A stretch of DNA of 64,000 nucleotides from Nemertoderma westbladi (GCA_032718475.1 JAUCBJ010004254.1:18784-82783); one strand, 5' to 3'; counted from the first letter of the stretch, positions 1 through 11,431 are shown. A program made the numbers and translations. The notes: generated by a model from the letters alone, not told the origin.

Positions 1-772
1 AGGTTGAGTTCATTGGGTTGAGTTCAAAATGTTTAGTTCTTGGGGTTGAGTTCATTGGGTTGAGTTCAATAGGTTGAGTTCAATAGGTTGAGTTCATTGG
101 GTTGAGTTCATTGGGTTGAGTTCAATAGGTTGAGTTCAATAGGTTGAGTTCAATAGGTTGAGTTCAATAGGTTGAGTTCATTGGGTTGAGTTCATTGGGT
201 TGAGTTCAAAAGGTTGACTTCATGGGGTTGAGTTCATTGGGTTGAGTTCAATAGGTTGAGTTCAATAGGTTGAGTTCATTGGGTTGAGTTCAATAGGTTG
301 AGTTCAATAGGTTGAGTTCATTGGGTTGAGTTCAAAATGTTGAGTTCTTGGGGTTGAGTTCATTGGGTTGAGTTCAATAGGTTGAGTTCAATAGGTTGAG
401 TTCATTGGGTTGAGTTCATTGGGTTGAGTTCAATAGGTTGAGTTCATTGGGTTGAGTTCAAAAGGTTGAGTTCATTGGGTTGAGTTCATTGGGTTGAGTT
501 CAATAGGTTGAGTTCAATAGGTTGAGTCCAATAGGTTGAGTTCATTGGGTTGAGTTCATTGGGTTGAGTTCAAAAGGTTGAGTTCATTGGGTTGAGTTCA
601 ATAGGGTTGAAATCAGTGAGTTGAAATCAGTGTGTTGAGATCAATAGGTTGAGTTCAATGGGTTGAGTTCTGTGGATTGAGTTCAATGGGTTTTAATCAG
701 TGAGTGGAAATCAGTTGATTGAATTCAACGGGTTGAGTTCATTGGGTTGAAATCAGTGGTTTGAGTTAAGGA
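1..772. repeat. 14-bp minisatellite
   Basis: About 45 head-to-tail copies of a 14-bp unit of the form GGTTGAGTTCA(A/T)T(A/G). Two main variants, ending AATA and ATTG, alternate irregularly. Copies from about 600 onward are degraded (GTTGAAATCAGTGA forms) and the array fades out by about 772. It runs off the left edge of the window, so its full size is unknown. It is not the TTAGGG telomere repeat. Confidence 0.95.
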
Positions 773-979
773 CGTTTCTTTTAGTTTTATTTCTATAGTA
801 ATTGAGTTTATTGTATATTTTTGAGGGAGTAGAGTAGGTAGTGTCTACTAGAGGTTCGAGTATCATAATAAGCGAGTAATTAAAACAATTAAAACAAATT
901 AAAAATCAATATAATTACTAAATATAACCCAAAGATAATGAAATTAATGAACCTCCTTGAGCAGCCCTAGCGGAGGAGC
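773..979. other. AT-rich spacer upstream of the 980 gene
   Basis: No gene seen. It would hold the promoter or upstream intron of the gene at 980. An in-frame TAG at 968-970 lies just before the ATG at 980, so the reading frame cannot extend upstream without splicing. No clear TATA box can be assigned. Confidence 0.4.
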
Positions 980-1855
980 ATGAGATCCTCGAGTGTGGAC
1001 CGTCGGTATATGGGTGCCGGTAGGGAACCTCGCTACTGGCAGACTGCTGAGTACCACAGAGACCGCAATGAACCCAGGAGCTCCAGTCTGGACAGCCAGA
1101 CTGCCGCGTCCCGTAGCGACACGGTACCGGTACTGCAACCTCCGAGACGGTACCAGTCATCCACCGAGAGTCGGACCTCCCGGAGTGTCCGAGTTCGCTC
1201 CCCCCGGACGGAATCCGTCGCCAATAATCCTTCCTTCAGACCCTCCAGTCCCGTGATTCTCCTAAACCATGGCAACAACAACCAACCCGAAACCATTTTA
1301 TCCAACGGTACGCAACTAACCATTATTCGATCACCTGTAGTTAAAAACATAGTTAGCAGGAAAATTCAGACAACCACTGCAAAACACACAATACCAATAT
1401 CAAAGATTACAGATGCGACAATAGACTCTCTGAAACATAATAACGGCGTGGCATTTAGTTCTCTTAACTGCGCAATAAACCAGCCACCGAAGTTGCAGAT
1501 TCAGTTACCACCTGGAGTCAAACCGAAAGTAAATGTAGAACAGAAAATATATTTGAAAAACTTAGGAAACAATCCGAATTTCTCATCGAATAACGAATTT
1601 CTGAAAGTCAACTTGTCACAAAGGAAAACAAACTATTCGAATGATCAAGACTTTAAATCCATTCATAGCAACAATAAGATTAACCATGGATCTACGTGTA
1701 ATGATAACTCTGATCGAAGAAAAGATAAACGTAATCACTCGGATATGGACGATGTTGTTAAATTAGGTTTATTAATAAGCTTTGTAGTCGCTGTTATATT
1801 TCATTTTGAACTTTTCAAGAGTTTTGCCTGCATGGTGTTCAAGTTGTTCTTTTAA
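980..1855 (+). CDS. Unrecognised 291-aa protein with C-terminal membrane segment
   Basis: I do not recognise this protein. Residues about 1-95 are rich in Arg, Ser and Pro and are encoded by relatively GC-rich DNA. Residues about 95-260 are polar, Asn/Lys/Ser-rich and AT-rich, ending in a basic stretch (DRRKDKR). Residues about 266-291 are hydrophobic (LGLLISFVVAVIFHFELF, then FACMVFKLFF), which looks like one transmembrane segment within the last 30 residues. That layout fits a tail-anchored protein with a disordered cytosolic part. The ATG at 980 is chosen because an in-frame stop (968-970) sits directly upstream. The sudden change in base composition near 1250 could mark an old exon join or domain fusion. 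It could be a host gene or an ORF of an unrecognised mobile element; I favour a host gene weakly. Confidence 0.5.
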   Translation: MRSSSVDRRYMGAGREPRYWQTAEYHRDRNEPRSSSLDSQTAASRSDTVPVLQPPRRYQSSTESRTSRSVRVRSPRTESVANNPSFRPSSPVILLNHGNNNQPETILSNGTQLTIIRSPVVKNIVSRKIQTTTAKHTIPISKITDATIDSLKHNNGVAFSSLNCAINQPPKLQIQLPPGVKPKVNVEQKIYLKNLGNNPNFSSNNEFLKVNLSQRKTNYSNDQDFKSIHSNNKINHGSTCNDNSDRRKDKRNHSDMDDVVKLGLLISFVVAVIFHFELFKSFACMVFKLFF

Positions 1856-1858
1856 TTT

Positions 1859-2108
1859 TATATTGAATGTATTGAATACCTATAGGCTTCTGTCATTATT
1901 GTCCATCTCTTAGTGGTTGTTTTGATCTGTTGGTAAAAATTTTATTACAAATGAGTTGATAGTTATTAATAATTACTTTATATATATTGTATTGCATCAT
2001 GTTTTGTAATATATGGGAATGCTTTCTGATACCAGGTTTTTAAAGGCTACCAATTAAAGTCATACAAAAATTGATAAAAATTTCACAAAAAAATTATACT
2101 ACACTAAT
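1859..2108. other. AT-rich 3' flank of the 980 gene
   Basis: No ORF. An AATTAAA near 2052-2058 is a weak polyadenylation-signal variant on the plus strand. The TTAA element begins at 2109. Confidence 0.35.
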
Positions 2109-2219
2109 TTAACCCTTTAAACCCGGCGTGGGGTCAATATGACCCCCTCCCCGTGGTGTTTTTGATATAACTCTGAAACAAACGTAGTGGGGAATCTGAA
2201 ATTTTCTGACTTTTCCTAA

Positions 2220-4390
2220 CATGAATTCCACGAAAATGTCAACCAAGGAACAAAAAAAGTAACTTTCTCTAATCCAATTCTTTTTCCCATTGGTCGAAAC
2301 TGTAAACATTTAGGTTCTCAAAAATGGTTATATTACAGAAATTGTTTCATTGGGTGAATTTTTATAGCCTCTGAAACATTTGGCAAAATATTTCAAAATT
2401 TGCTACTTTCTATTTTAGATTATTTGGGAAGTTTATGTGTCTTTTTTCTCTTAATAATCACATGTCTAGGTCAATAGAACAGTAAAACATTTCTCTTTGG
2501 CCTTCCTACTCACGATTACAAAGGTCACTTCATCTAATATCTTGTGATTTCTATATTTTTTTAAATTTCAAAAAAATAGATCCACCCTTGCGAATTTTGT
2601 AATTACGTTACGAAAATGTTCTATTTTTCTTGGTATTACAAGTTCTACTACCATCAGATATTTAATGTTCAATAATATCTGCATTGGTTACCAGAGCTAC
2701 CATTTCACCAAGCAGTGGAATATCTGCAACGTCACAGAAGGCTACAAACAGTGTAACGGAATTACATATTTTGGTAACGGAATTACACTGTGTAACGGAA
2801 TTACTTATCCCATTGATTAGTTATTTGAATATTGCGGGTTATTTAAATACAGACGGGGCCCTTGGATGTTCTGCATCACTACTGCATTAAGGTTAGACGT
2901 TGACATTAGGTCTTGCGAATTAGGTCCAGCGACCTTAGGTCCAATAGATGATAGGTCATGACGTGATGTTATGTTCAGACATTAGGCCCTGCGACGTTAG
3001 GTCCTGGTTCTGTAAATATCTAATGTCTCAAAGATATTTGGTTGAAAGATATTTCATGTAAAGTCTGACGAGATGTAATGGTAGGACTACGGTCAGCAGA
3101 TAAAAAATCATCACTCTCCAGGGGAAATTGGACGCAAATAACAGTTGATTACTCTCAAAATTAAAACTGTAACCTGTTCTATTGTGTTAAGTTTATTGTT
3201 TTGGTAAAATAACGTTCCACTGTAACCTGCTCCTTTCCCTAAATTGAGAATTTAACATTGAGGCGGGATATTGATTGTGATTCACCAAGGCGGGTTTTGC
3301 GTCGAGTTCCCCCCCCCCCCCCCCCTGTCTCACGGTCCGACGGTATCAGTAACGTATTGTATATATGTATACATGTATACATATATACACGTATATATGT
3401 ATATGTACGTATTGTATATATATGTATTGTATATGGTAGAAACTTTTGCACTGTAATTCCGAGATGTTTATTTAAGTTTGGTTTAGTATTTTGGTTACAC
3501 TCAACCTCAATTAGTTAATCCAATTAAAACTTCCAAACTGCCATGCTCAGGCAATGGTACAAGACATTATAGACATCCTAACAAAACTACCACAGCCAAT
3601 CAATATCGTTAGTTCTTGAGATTTTAGGGCAAGGAGCAGGTTACAGTGACTTGTTATTATAACCAAAACAATAAACAAGAGTCAATAACTAGCATGGGTT
3701 ATTGCACTATATTTTTGCTAGTAATCAAGTATTCAGCTGTAATTGGATGGTTACTGGGAGTTGTATCTCAGTTTTCCTAGGTTGTGGCAGGTCTGTTAAG
3801 CTGTCTTCAATGATTTCATGTAATGGTAGATGGGTAGGCCTATGGCAACCCTACACAGCTACATACAGCCCTAACCCGAAGTTAGGCTGCTATAATCGAA
3901 GAAATTTTGCTCAAATTCGTAAATTAAAAGTTTTACAGTTTTGCAGTGTAAATTAGGTTAAAAATTCACACCGTAATTCCGTGACGTTTAGTTTTGTAAT
4001 TACCGTTACGATCAGAAACCTTTGAAACTAGAAATTGTTAAATTTATTAATTATAATAGTTTAATGAAAGTGAGCAGCAAATATTAGGAAGTACTACAAG
4101 TAAGTTTTACAACTCAAATTTGCATACAATTCGCAGCAATTCTTGTTTACAAAACACCAGTTTTTTATTATTCGTTTTGCCGTGTAATTACCGTGACGAT
4201 TTTTTAAACAACAAATATACAGTAATGAAATTAAATTTTGACTAATTTTTTCGATTTCCATAACTAAATATAGAATTGTCTTTCCCCTCACACCAGTCGC
4301 ATTGAATATACTTTTGAGGAAGATACATTTCCACCCTTGTGATTCTGAAAATTACTTGCGAAATGTAATTCCGTTATCGTGGAATTCATG
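2220..4390. mobile_element. Nested 2.17 kb TIR element
   Basis: The ends form an inverted repeat: CATGAATTCCACGA at 2220-2233 and its reverse complement at 4377-4390, with weaker matching inside. It is flanked by CTAA at 2216-2219 and 4391-4394, a 4-bp target duplication. Comparison with the uninterrupted TTAA copies shows host-element sequence resuming right after the second CTAA. There is no convincing ORF, so it is non-autonomous. Variants of GTAATTCCGTTACG occur at least eight times inside. The superfamily is not recognised. Confidence 0.75.
3191..3676. mobile_element. Foldback element inside the nested TIR element
   Basis: Arms of about 46 bp: the left arm (3191-3235) begins GTTTATTGTTTTGG and ends CACTGTAACCTGCTCCTT. 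The right arm (3631-3676) is its inverted copy with a few mismatches. Between the arms are a run of about 17 C (3310-3326) and an alternating TATATGTATACATG tract (3358-3430). There is no coding capacity. This makes a third level of nesting. Confidence 0.65.
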
Positions 4391-5398
4391 CTAAAACTAT
4401 ATTGTCTTCCTAATAGTGAAACGGTTTTCAAAAATATTGGGAATTTTTCAAGTTATAGCACCAATTTTTAACCCTAATTTTGGCACTTTTTTTGAGGCGT
4501 GTTTTGAAAATTACATTTCATTAAATATGATTTGTAACATCTCTATTTTTGATTTACACCGGATTTTGGTGTTTATAATTAGATGGAATTCATATAAATA
4601 AATTTAGATTTTCAAACTTGTTTTTTACGGCTGGTGCCAATTTTGGTGCCAGCACCAAATTTTAAAAAAATATGTCAATTTTGAAAATTGATTGTTTGAA
4701 CCTGTTTTTTGCGCAATATGGATTTTTTGGGGTTCTGGTTTCGATGGAATATATACGAGTTGCATCAGGCGTATCAAACTTGTATTTTTCGGCGCTGTGT
4801 GCAAATTTTGGTGCCAGCACGAAATTTTGAAAATCCATTAGTACAATAGTTCAATGGCTTGTGAGAACTTACAGTATTTCTCGTGTTTTAGAGGTCTATG
4901 GCGGTTCTGAATTCAATGGAATAAATAATTATCTAACTAGACATTTCAAACTTGAAATTTCTCGGAAGTGGGTGGAAACCCATCAAATATATCAATTGAT
5001 TGTGTCAGCTTGTTTCTTGCGTTATACGGGTTTGTGAGGGTCCTGAATCTGATGGAATCAATAAAAACAGCACTGGATATCTCAAACTTGTACTTTTTGC
5101 TGATGGCTACGACATACGTACGACATTTGACATATTACGCTGAAGAATACGAGTAGCAATGATCTGGCAAATTAGAAATGTATTCCATTAGGTGGTGCTG
5201 CAAAATAACCAACCCAGTACTTATTTCGGAAGTTTTGTTTTCGGTCGGATTCAGACTAGTGAAATCTACGTAAAAACAAAAAAATCACACCATTTCTTTA
5301 AAATTTAAGATTTTAGCGGGGGTTGGGGGGGGGGGTGTCAATATAACACCTCCCCGGTATTTGTACAACATTTTATAGCCCGGCACTAATAGGGTAAA

Positions 5399-5944
5399 AT
5401 AATGTTACACCCAAAATAAAAGCAAAATAAATAACATGCTCCCCAAAACCAATTATTCACACCATAATAAATTACAAAACCCACAAAATAAATACAAATT
5501 TTGTAAAATAAATATATAATGAATGAATTTGTATAAATCAATTTTCTATAAAATATTTGGTGCTGGAAGAATTGTTTTTGTTGACAAGTTATTATTTTAG
5601 GGAGATTGAATAATAATTGTTTTTGGGGTATGAAAAAATAAATTAAATACATTGTATTTTTACATAATAAATCTACACAGGTTATAAGATAGAGAAATAA
5701 GCACTACAATACATTTTTAATAGTAAAATACAAAATCAATCTGTTCATAATATTACAATAATAAGAATAATGGGACATTTTATATAATTTAAATAAGTTT
5801 GTGTGGAGGTGGCGAGCAAGAAGGGCCTGCAGGACGATGCTACTCTAAAAAAATAAGTTATGGAGACAACAATACTAATTTTGATAAAATGTGATGATAA
5901 AAAAGGGAAAGGAATAATAAAAAGCATCTATTCGTCGTGCAGGA
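5399..5944. other. AT-rich spacer with minisatellite relics
   Basis: No gene. Short stretches at about 5440-5470 and 5605-5635 match single units of the 21-bp minisatellite at 6950-7200 (AATAATTGTTTTTGGGG-type), so they look like outlying copies. The rest is simple AT-rich DNA. Confidence 0.45.
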
Positions 5945-6883
5945 GGTAATCACTATTAAAGTAGGAAAATCTCGTCTAGGTTTCTGTTAGAGGGGAAGGT
6001 GCCGAGGACTGCAGTAGCATTTCCTCTTACCACCGCCATGGATAGGCGTTGGTGGAGGAAAGCTGTGGACCGGGGTTCACCAGTGGTATGGGCGATACTC
6101 CTCCCTATCTCACGAATGGTGCTGGTTGCTTCAGCACCGATGGGTCCGAGGGTCTCTGTAGCTATAGTCACAAAGTGGTAGTCATGGCACAGGTCGGCGT
6201 ATTTGTGTGACTTTAATCGCTCTGCTGCGGTTGCTGCTGCTCCGGCTGTCTGGGACGTCGTGGCGATGTAGGATGTCGCTAGGGTATCTCTACATGTATA
6301 GTCCCAAACAAGCATCCTGCCTTTTGACCAATTGTGAAAGAATCATTCCGTCGGGTTTTTTCCCATCTCTCGTCATGCCTCTTGGTTCTAGGGTGGATGG
6401 TATACCGGTTGAGTTAAGGGCGCGGTGGATGATGTCGTTCGCTTCAGCGTGTCGGGTGTATTTGCCATAGTTGTGGATGCAGCTTAGTCCGTGTACACCT
6501 GGGGTGTTTACTTGAGTACCGCAGCTCCTACATCCATGCTCAGTGCAGATTGTAGTGCCTAGGCGGAGAGCTACTCCAATTCGTAGTTGGTCATCCTCGA
6601 GGCGGAGTCCCAGAGAAGATATTGGAAGGGCGTTTAGCCGGTCCCCAGAGTGATCTGCTCTGGCGGCTAACAGACGTGCCTTGCTGATGCTGAGGGGGGT
6701 GCTAGCGGCTGCTAGTAGTTCCTCAAACCGGATAACGCTCATGGGGTGGTCCCATGCTTTCTGTACAGAAGGGTTGGGTGGTGGACTTGTTCCTGGGGGG
6801 AGATGTGTCATAGCCAGGGTTATTGCTGGATCTGTATTGCCATCCGAGGAGGAAGGAGTGCTCGGAGTAGAGGAGTGCATCCG
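5945..6883 (-). pseudogene. Retroelement C-terminal fragment (zinc cluster plus restriction-like endonuclease)
   Basis: Two minus-strand frames (6883-6290, then about 6315-5956) join across a frameshift near 6300. The first holds a Cys/His cluster (CTEHGCRSCGTQ, then HGLSC and a His pair) followed by KKPDGM. The second holds LVWDYTCRDTLA and a tail in which GNATAVLG is recognisable. Zinc cluster, then PD...D, is the layout of the C-terminal restriction-like endonuclease region of some non-LTR retrotransposons. The same arrangement recurs at 34017-34627 and 47955-48813. The reverse transcriptase part is missing. It is dead: frameshifted and 5'-truncated. Confidence 0.6.
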
Positions 6884-6949
6884 AAGACTGATGCCAAAAA
6901 GGCAAGTACTGAAACGTCCCTCGTACTCCTAATACCCAACCCCCGAATG

Positions 6950-7218
6950 AAGAATTGTTTTTAGGGGAAAGAATAATTTTTTGGGTAATGAATAATTGTT
7001 TTGGGGGGATTAATAATTGTTTTTGGGGGATTAATAATTGTTTTTGGGGGATGAATAATTGTTTTGGGGGGATTAATAATTGTTTTTGGGGGATTAATAA
7101 TTGTTTTTGGGGGATGAATAATTGTTTTTTTTTTGGAGGGGGGGGGGGGGGGGGGGGGGGTGAATAATTGTTTTTGGGGGGTGAATAATTGTTTTTGGTG
7201 AGAGAGATATTCAAAATT
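6950..7218. repeat. 21-bp minisatellite with poly-G tract
   Basis: About ten copies of a 21-bp unit, AATAATTGTTTTTGGGGG plus ATG/ATT, with a G run of about 25 at about 7137-7161. Because 21 is a multiple of 3, the array stays open and reads as a 7-residue repeat (INNCFWG on plus, LLIPQKQ on minus). I read this as a by-product, not a protein. The array ends directly against the BEL/Pao LTR at 7219. Confidence 0.9.
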
Positions 7219-8377
7219 TGTTCGCGCTTTCAGACCTTTAGCAGTTTAACCTGCCAAATTTAGATGTCTTCTAGATTATAAATCGACTTTAGCCTATGAC
7301 GAGTATTTGATACACTACATTAGCCGAAGCCAGTCTATGCGCGACCATTCACCCGCTGGATATACCCGGGAGACTGGATTCGGAAGCTTTGACCTTATTG
7401 CGGTGTAGGCCTACTGTATTATTCGACTGATCGTTAATATATAATTTCTGACAAATATTATTCACTTTCGGGAAATATTAACAGTTCCTTTAGGACGTGG
7501 CGCTCTAAATATGTAAACAGAGTTATGACTTATACTAGACACAACGGGATGGCTATGGATTCACGTATAAAGCGCATTCTTTAGGAGATGCTTTGTTATC
7601 AGTCACAATCATGCACACTACCGCACAATGCTGCACACCGATCTGCCGACCTTCACTAATTTTAGTCACATATAAAGAGAACAACAACCGACTCATGTAG
7701 TGCCTATGAAATAGCATTAGATTCACTCCAAAACCACTTTAATGTAAGTCGCAATTGTTATATGTAACCGGTCTCTCTAACCTTCAGTATATCAAGAAGA
7801 TTGGGGTTTCTGATTATTGATCGATATTATCCAAATATAACAATATTCCATCAACTGATATAATTAATAACCGACAGTAAATAGCAGTAAAAATGCGGTG
7901 TTTGTAGTTGACAATATGATTAGGTGAGATAACAGATATACGTTTCTATGACCAAAGCCTACTAATGTTTGGCTAAAGCCTGAAAACACAGAGGTTCCAA
8001 AGCCGGTCTTCTGGCTGTGGACAAAATACACATACTGACTCAATTCATGAGTTTCTGTATACAACCTCCAACACAGAGTCAAAAAACGCTCTGATTGGTC
8101 GACCGAACAAAGAGAGAACAAAGAACAAATAAATGTTACACGTGGACATATCAGCTGTTAGATGTCGTCATGGTAACTACACTGTGTCAAGAGGATTTTA
8201 GCGTATTGCGACATAAAATTGCTAGTTATGTCCGCTAAAGTACACATACAGAAGAAATGGCTTTTTATGTCCACTAAAACACCGGTACAGTAAGGAAACG
8301 GCTTTTTATGTCCGTTAAACCAACTACAGAGTACTTTGCGGGGAAAATAACCAGCTAATTCCGCAAAAGCTTTTACA
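7219..8377 (-). repeat. BEL/Pao 3' LTR
   Basis: 1159 bp, nearly identical to 18599-19756. Because the element is on the minus strand, this left copy is its 3' LTR. It contains an 85-codon open frame (8121-7864) repeated in the other LTR, which I do not consider a gene. Confidence 0.9.
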
Positions 8378-8454
8378 CCGCTCCCAGAAAATGGGATTTA
8401 ATTCTATAAAATATAAAAATCACAGTTTCTAAAATATAAAAATACTCTAAACAG

Positions 8455-9835
8455 TTAGTTTTCCTTGCGCGGACGGCGTTTACGCAGTTTTTTGAGGCTA
8501 GCAAGAGTCCTTTTCTCTTTGGGGCGAGCCACTTTACTAGGAGGGCTGTAACTCCTGGGTGAAGGGTGCAATACAATTGCATCAGAAGGTTTAGGGTTAC
8601 GGTCGATGTCTCGTCCATTTCGATATGCTTCTCCTCGAGCTGATTTTCCTCTGCTTATCGTTGGATGCGTTCGTCCAAAACTCTTGCAGAGAATAGGGTT
8701 GTCCAAGTTCGATATCTTCTTAGAGATTCTGAATTTCCTGATCGAACTGAGATAAAGTTAATTCGTTTACCGCTTGGACTTGCTACTGCAATTTACGTTT
8801 CTCTAAACAATTGTAGGTTCATTTTCTGATCTTTTGACGAATAGTGTCCATATCTGTAGTTTCGTATAACTCTTTCCTCCGCCTCGGTGACAGGTTGTAT
8901 CGGGTTAAACAGGGACGATGGTACGGTTGAATGGCGATATTAGATGTCCACGTCCCAATCCGACTAAGTAAGATGGGTGAATATTTAAGGGAGCCCACAA
9001 CCGGAGTGCCACCGACTAACTGTTCGGATAACACTAGATCTTTGAACAGTGAGTACAGTTCGGGAGGATCCGTGATACTATTAGGATCAAGAGTCTGAGG
9101 TCTAACTAGGGAATGAGGAGGTCTGACCGAGTATTCTGGAACTCTGATCATAGGTTTATTTAAGGATCGTTTGAATCAAACGAGCGTAGGTGATACATCG
9201 AACAAGTTTCGCTCGAAACTTCCGTAAATATAGCGAGTAAAACCGTGTTCAAAGCAACGTCTCCACGGATGTTTATGTCTTTCCGTTTGTTGGTTGGGTC
9301 TTGGGCATTCATCGCAATAATACCAAAGACGCACGTCTTGTAGGGGAAACGCGAGTGATATTTATTCGGTTTTACAACGTTTCTCTCAAGAACTCCAAAT
9401 ATACGTTGGAGTTACTGCGTTTATCCGGTTCTTTAACGTCTTCTCTTTTGAGTCGATTTCGAATAGAATTTTCGCATTCGATTTTCAGTTTATCGTTCCG
9501 AATCCACTGGGTAGGATACTCAAACAGTACCATTTCCCTTTCGGTGTCGACATCGTCCGTATCGTGTAAATCGATAGGATGACCAGTAGTTAAGAAGTCC
9601 ATATGCGTACCATTACGATGCGTATAGCGAGCAGTGAATTTTCAATAGTCCAATTCACGCGTAAGTTGCTCCTGGGACATCGGCGGTTCGATATAACGAC
9701 CATCGTCCTCCGTAGTAGTCGGACTAGCGTCGCTGCGTATCAATCTATCAACAAACGCTTGTAAAGGTAGAGTATATCACTCCCTGATACCAAGATCATC
9801 TTCTATCAACTCAGTCATATCTGCTATATGAGTTT
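8455..9835 (-). pseudogene. Decayed ORF downstream of BEL/Pao pol, function unknown
   Basis: Read on the minus strand from about 9830, a chain of open segments (about 9800-9650, 9602-9372, 9151-8819, 8706-8455) is separated by a few stops and frame changes. Recognisable stretches are acidic or polar (EDDGRYIEPPMSQEQLTREL; DLHDTDDVDTEREMV). The last part is basic (KLRKRRPRKE). There is no signal peptide or strong membrane segment, so an envelope protein is not supported. It sits between pol and the 3' LTR, where BEL/Pao elements occasionally carry an extra ORF. I do not recognise the product. Confidence 0.35.
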
Positions 9836-9839
9836 ATCA

Positions 9840-11431
9840 ATATTATAATGAGTTTATATTTAGGCTAGCGGGCGTCGCTGCCTACCCCTCTCGGCCCCCG
9901 GACAGCGCAAGATCCTCAGCGCTGGTGTACTTTCGCCGATGTGCCTATCGCCAACGTCGTAGCTGCACAACGACCACAACAACCAGCGCGAGTCACTCCA
10001 CCGTCCGTCCCAAAGGCTTAGATTTACTTCAGGTTCTTACTGGAGAGTTAGGGCTACTTTCACAATTGCGACTCGCTACTGTAAACACACTTTAGTAGTG
10101 ACATTCACCTATAAACGCACAAATTCCACACAACTGTCACAAATCGCACACATTCGGGCCATTTGTCCGTTAGTCAGTGCCTTTCAGAATGCCACGTTAT
10201 TATTGGGTATCCTGGGATACTAGCAGTGTGCTATTTATTCCTTATGCTATTCAATGGGCAAGCTTTATTGTTCTTTTAACTCACTTCTAATTCTAGCGTG
10301 GTTGTTGCCATGGTGACATTATGGAAAGCTAGCGGTAGAATTAGGGTAATTCCCATGCATACAGATCTGGGATGCTATTTAATAGTAATTCTTTAATTGT
10401 CAATATCCCCTTTATACATGATTTTATGAATTTTATCGGCTATTGACTATATATTGGAGATTCTCGCACACTGATACACTTAATAGAGTGAATCTCCGCT
10501 CCCATGATCTATTAATTAATGGAATTTTGGGAATGTTATAAATTGTATAAAAATGACAATTTATCAAATTCATTAAAATATGAATTTAAATTTATTCCCG
10601 TAAATTTTATTATTTAATATTAAATAGACACAATTTTATTCCAGAACATGTCTGGGGACTAGGATCCTTGATTCTAGGAAATTGGTCTTTTTAAGAATAT
10701 CGGTAAGTGCTACGATATCTTAATAGACTATAATTTTAAAGGATCTAAAATTTGACAGATTTTGTAAATATTAATAATTAATATTTAGGATGGGCACCAG
10801 TTTTATTCCAGAACTGGGGACGTTAACCACTGATTCTAGAATTTTGTCTTTCAAGTATATCGGTGGGTGCCGCGATATCTTAATCGACTAGAATTACAGA
10901 TGGTCAAAGGGTTTAACAGATTTATTTTTGCGTTTTACGCTACTGTTAAAGGGACATCACGCTACTATATGTATTATTTAATATACGGTATGAGAGCAAT
11001 ATCGCAAGAAGCAATGTCAGTGAGAAGAGGCAAGTCGTTTCCAAGGTCTACCCAGAGCTTGGTTTAGCCGAGACACGAGGATCTGAACTTTGCATTCCTA
11101 ATACTCTACTTACCAATAATACTTGAATATAGTAGGAGCTTTATTGTACTTTAATAAGTACGGACATTTCATCTTACTGTAGTCACATATTTATAATGTA
11201 ATACGGGCAGTAAGGAAAGAGAAAAAGAATTATTTCTCGCCGTCGCACGAAATATATAATATATAAGTAATTAAGTAATTAACACTAATATATATTGCAC
11301 TAATCTACTAAATAATCTCTAAAATAACATTCTACTAAATAAAATTAAAGAAAAATAATAATACATACATAAATATAAAATAATAAATACAAATATAAAA
11401 TAATATAGTCACACACCCACACTAGACGCTG
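9840..11431. other. Non-coding internal part of the BEL/Pao element
   Basis: A GC-rich patch (about 9865-10020) without a recognisable ORF is followed by AT-rich DNA. At 10633-10940 there are two diverged tandem copies of about 168 bp, each starting TTTTATTCCAGAAC and containing a GATATCTTAAT(A/C)GACTA motif. An intact element would be expected to hold the integrase core here; I see none. Confidence 0.5.
10633..10940. repeat. 168-bp tandem duplication
   Basis: Two imperfect copies starting near 10633 and 10801, sharing TTTTATTCCAGAAC, GATTCTAG, TATCGGT(A/G)(A/G)GTGC and CGATATCTTAAT. Confidence 0.7.

Larger units (their letters stand above)
2109..5398 (-). mobile_element. TTAA-type (piggyBac-like) non-autonomous element, copy A, interrupted
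   Basis: This is the most diverged of four copies of one family (others at 22622, 44714 and 56428). The left end is TTAA followed by CCCTTTAAACCCGG. The right end, ACTAATAGGG, is followed by a decayed target site (TAAA). Relative to the other copies it lies reversed. It shares the subterminal palindrome GGGGTCAATATGACCCC (2130-2146), the poly-G tract near 5327-5337, and the internal ~164-bp units that begin with TTTGGTGCCAGCACC-like palindromes (about 4620-5160). TTAA targets and termini starting CCC are hallmarks of the piggyBac superfamily; the assignment is inference, since no transposase is encoded. The element is split by the insertion at 2220-4390. Confidence 0.75.

Noticed and set aside
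1-772. Telomeric repeat
   Set aside because: The unit is 14 bp (GGTTGAGTTCAAT-type), not TTAGGG or a known variant.
7864-8121. 85-codon minus-strand ORF duplicated at 19243-19500
   Set aside because: It lies inside both LTRs of the BEL/Pao element and is duplicated only because the LTRs are. No recognisable motif.
8455-9835. Retroviral-type envelope gene in the BEL/Pao element
   Set aside because: Position fits, but there is no signal peptide, no transmembrane segment and no cysteine pattern.
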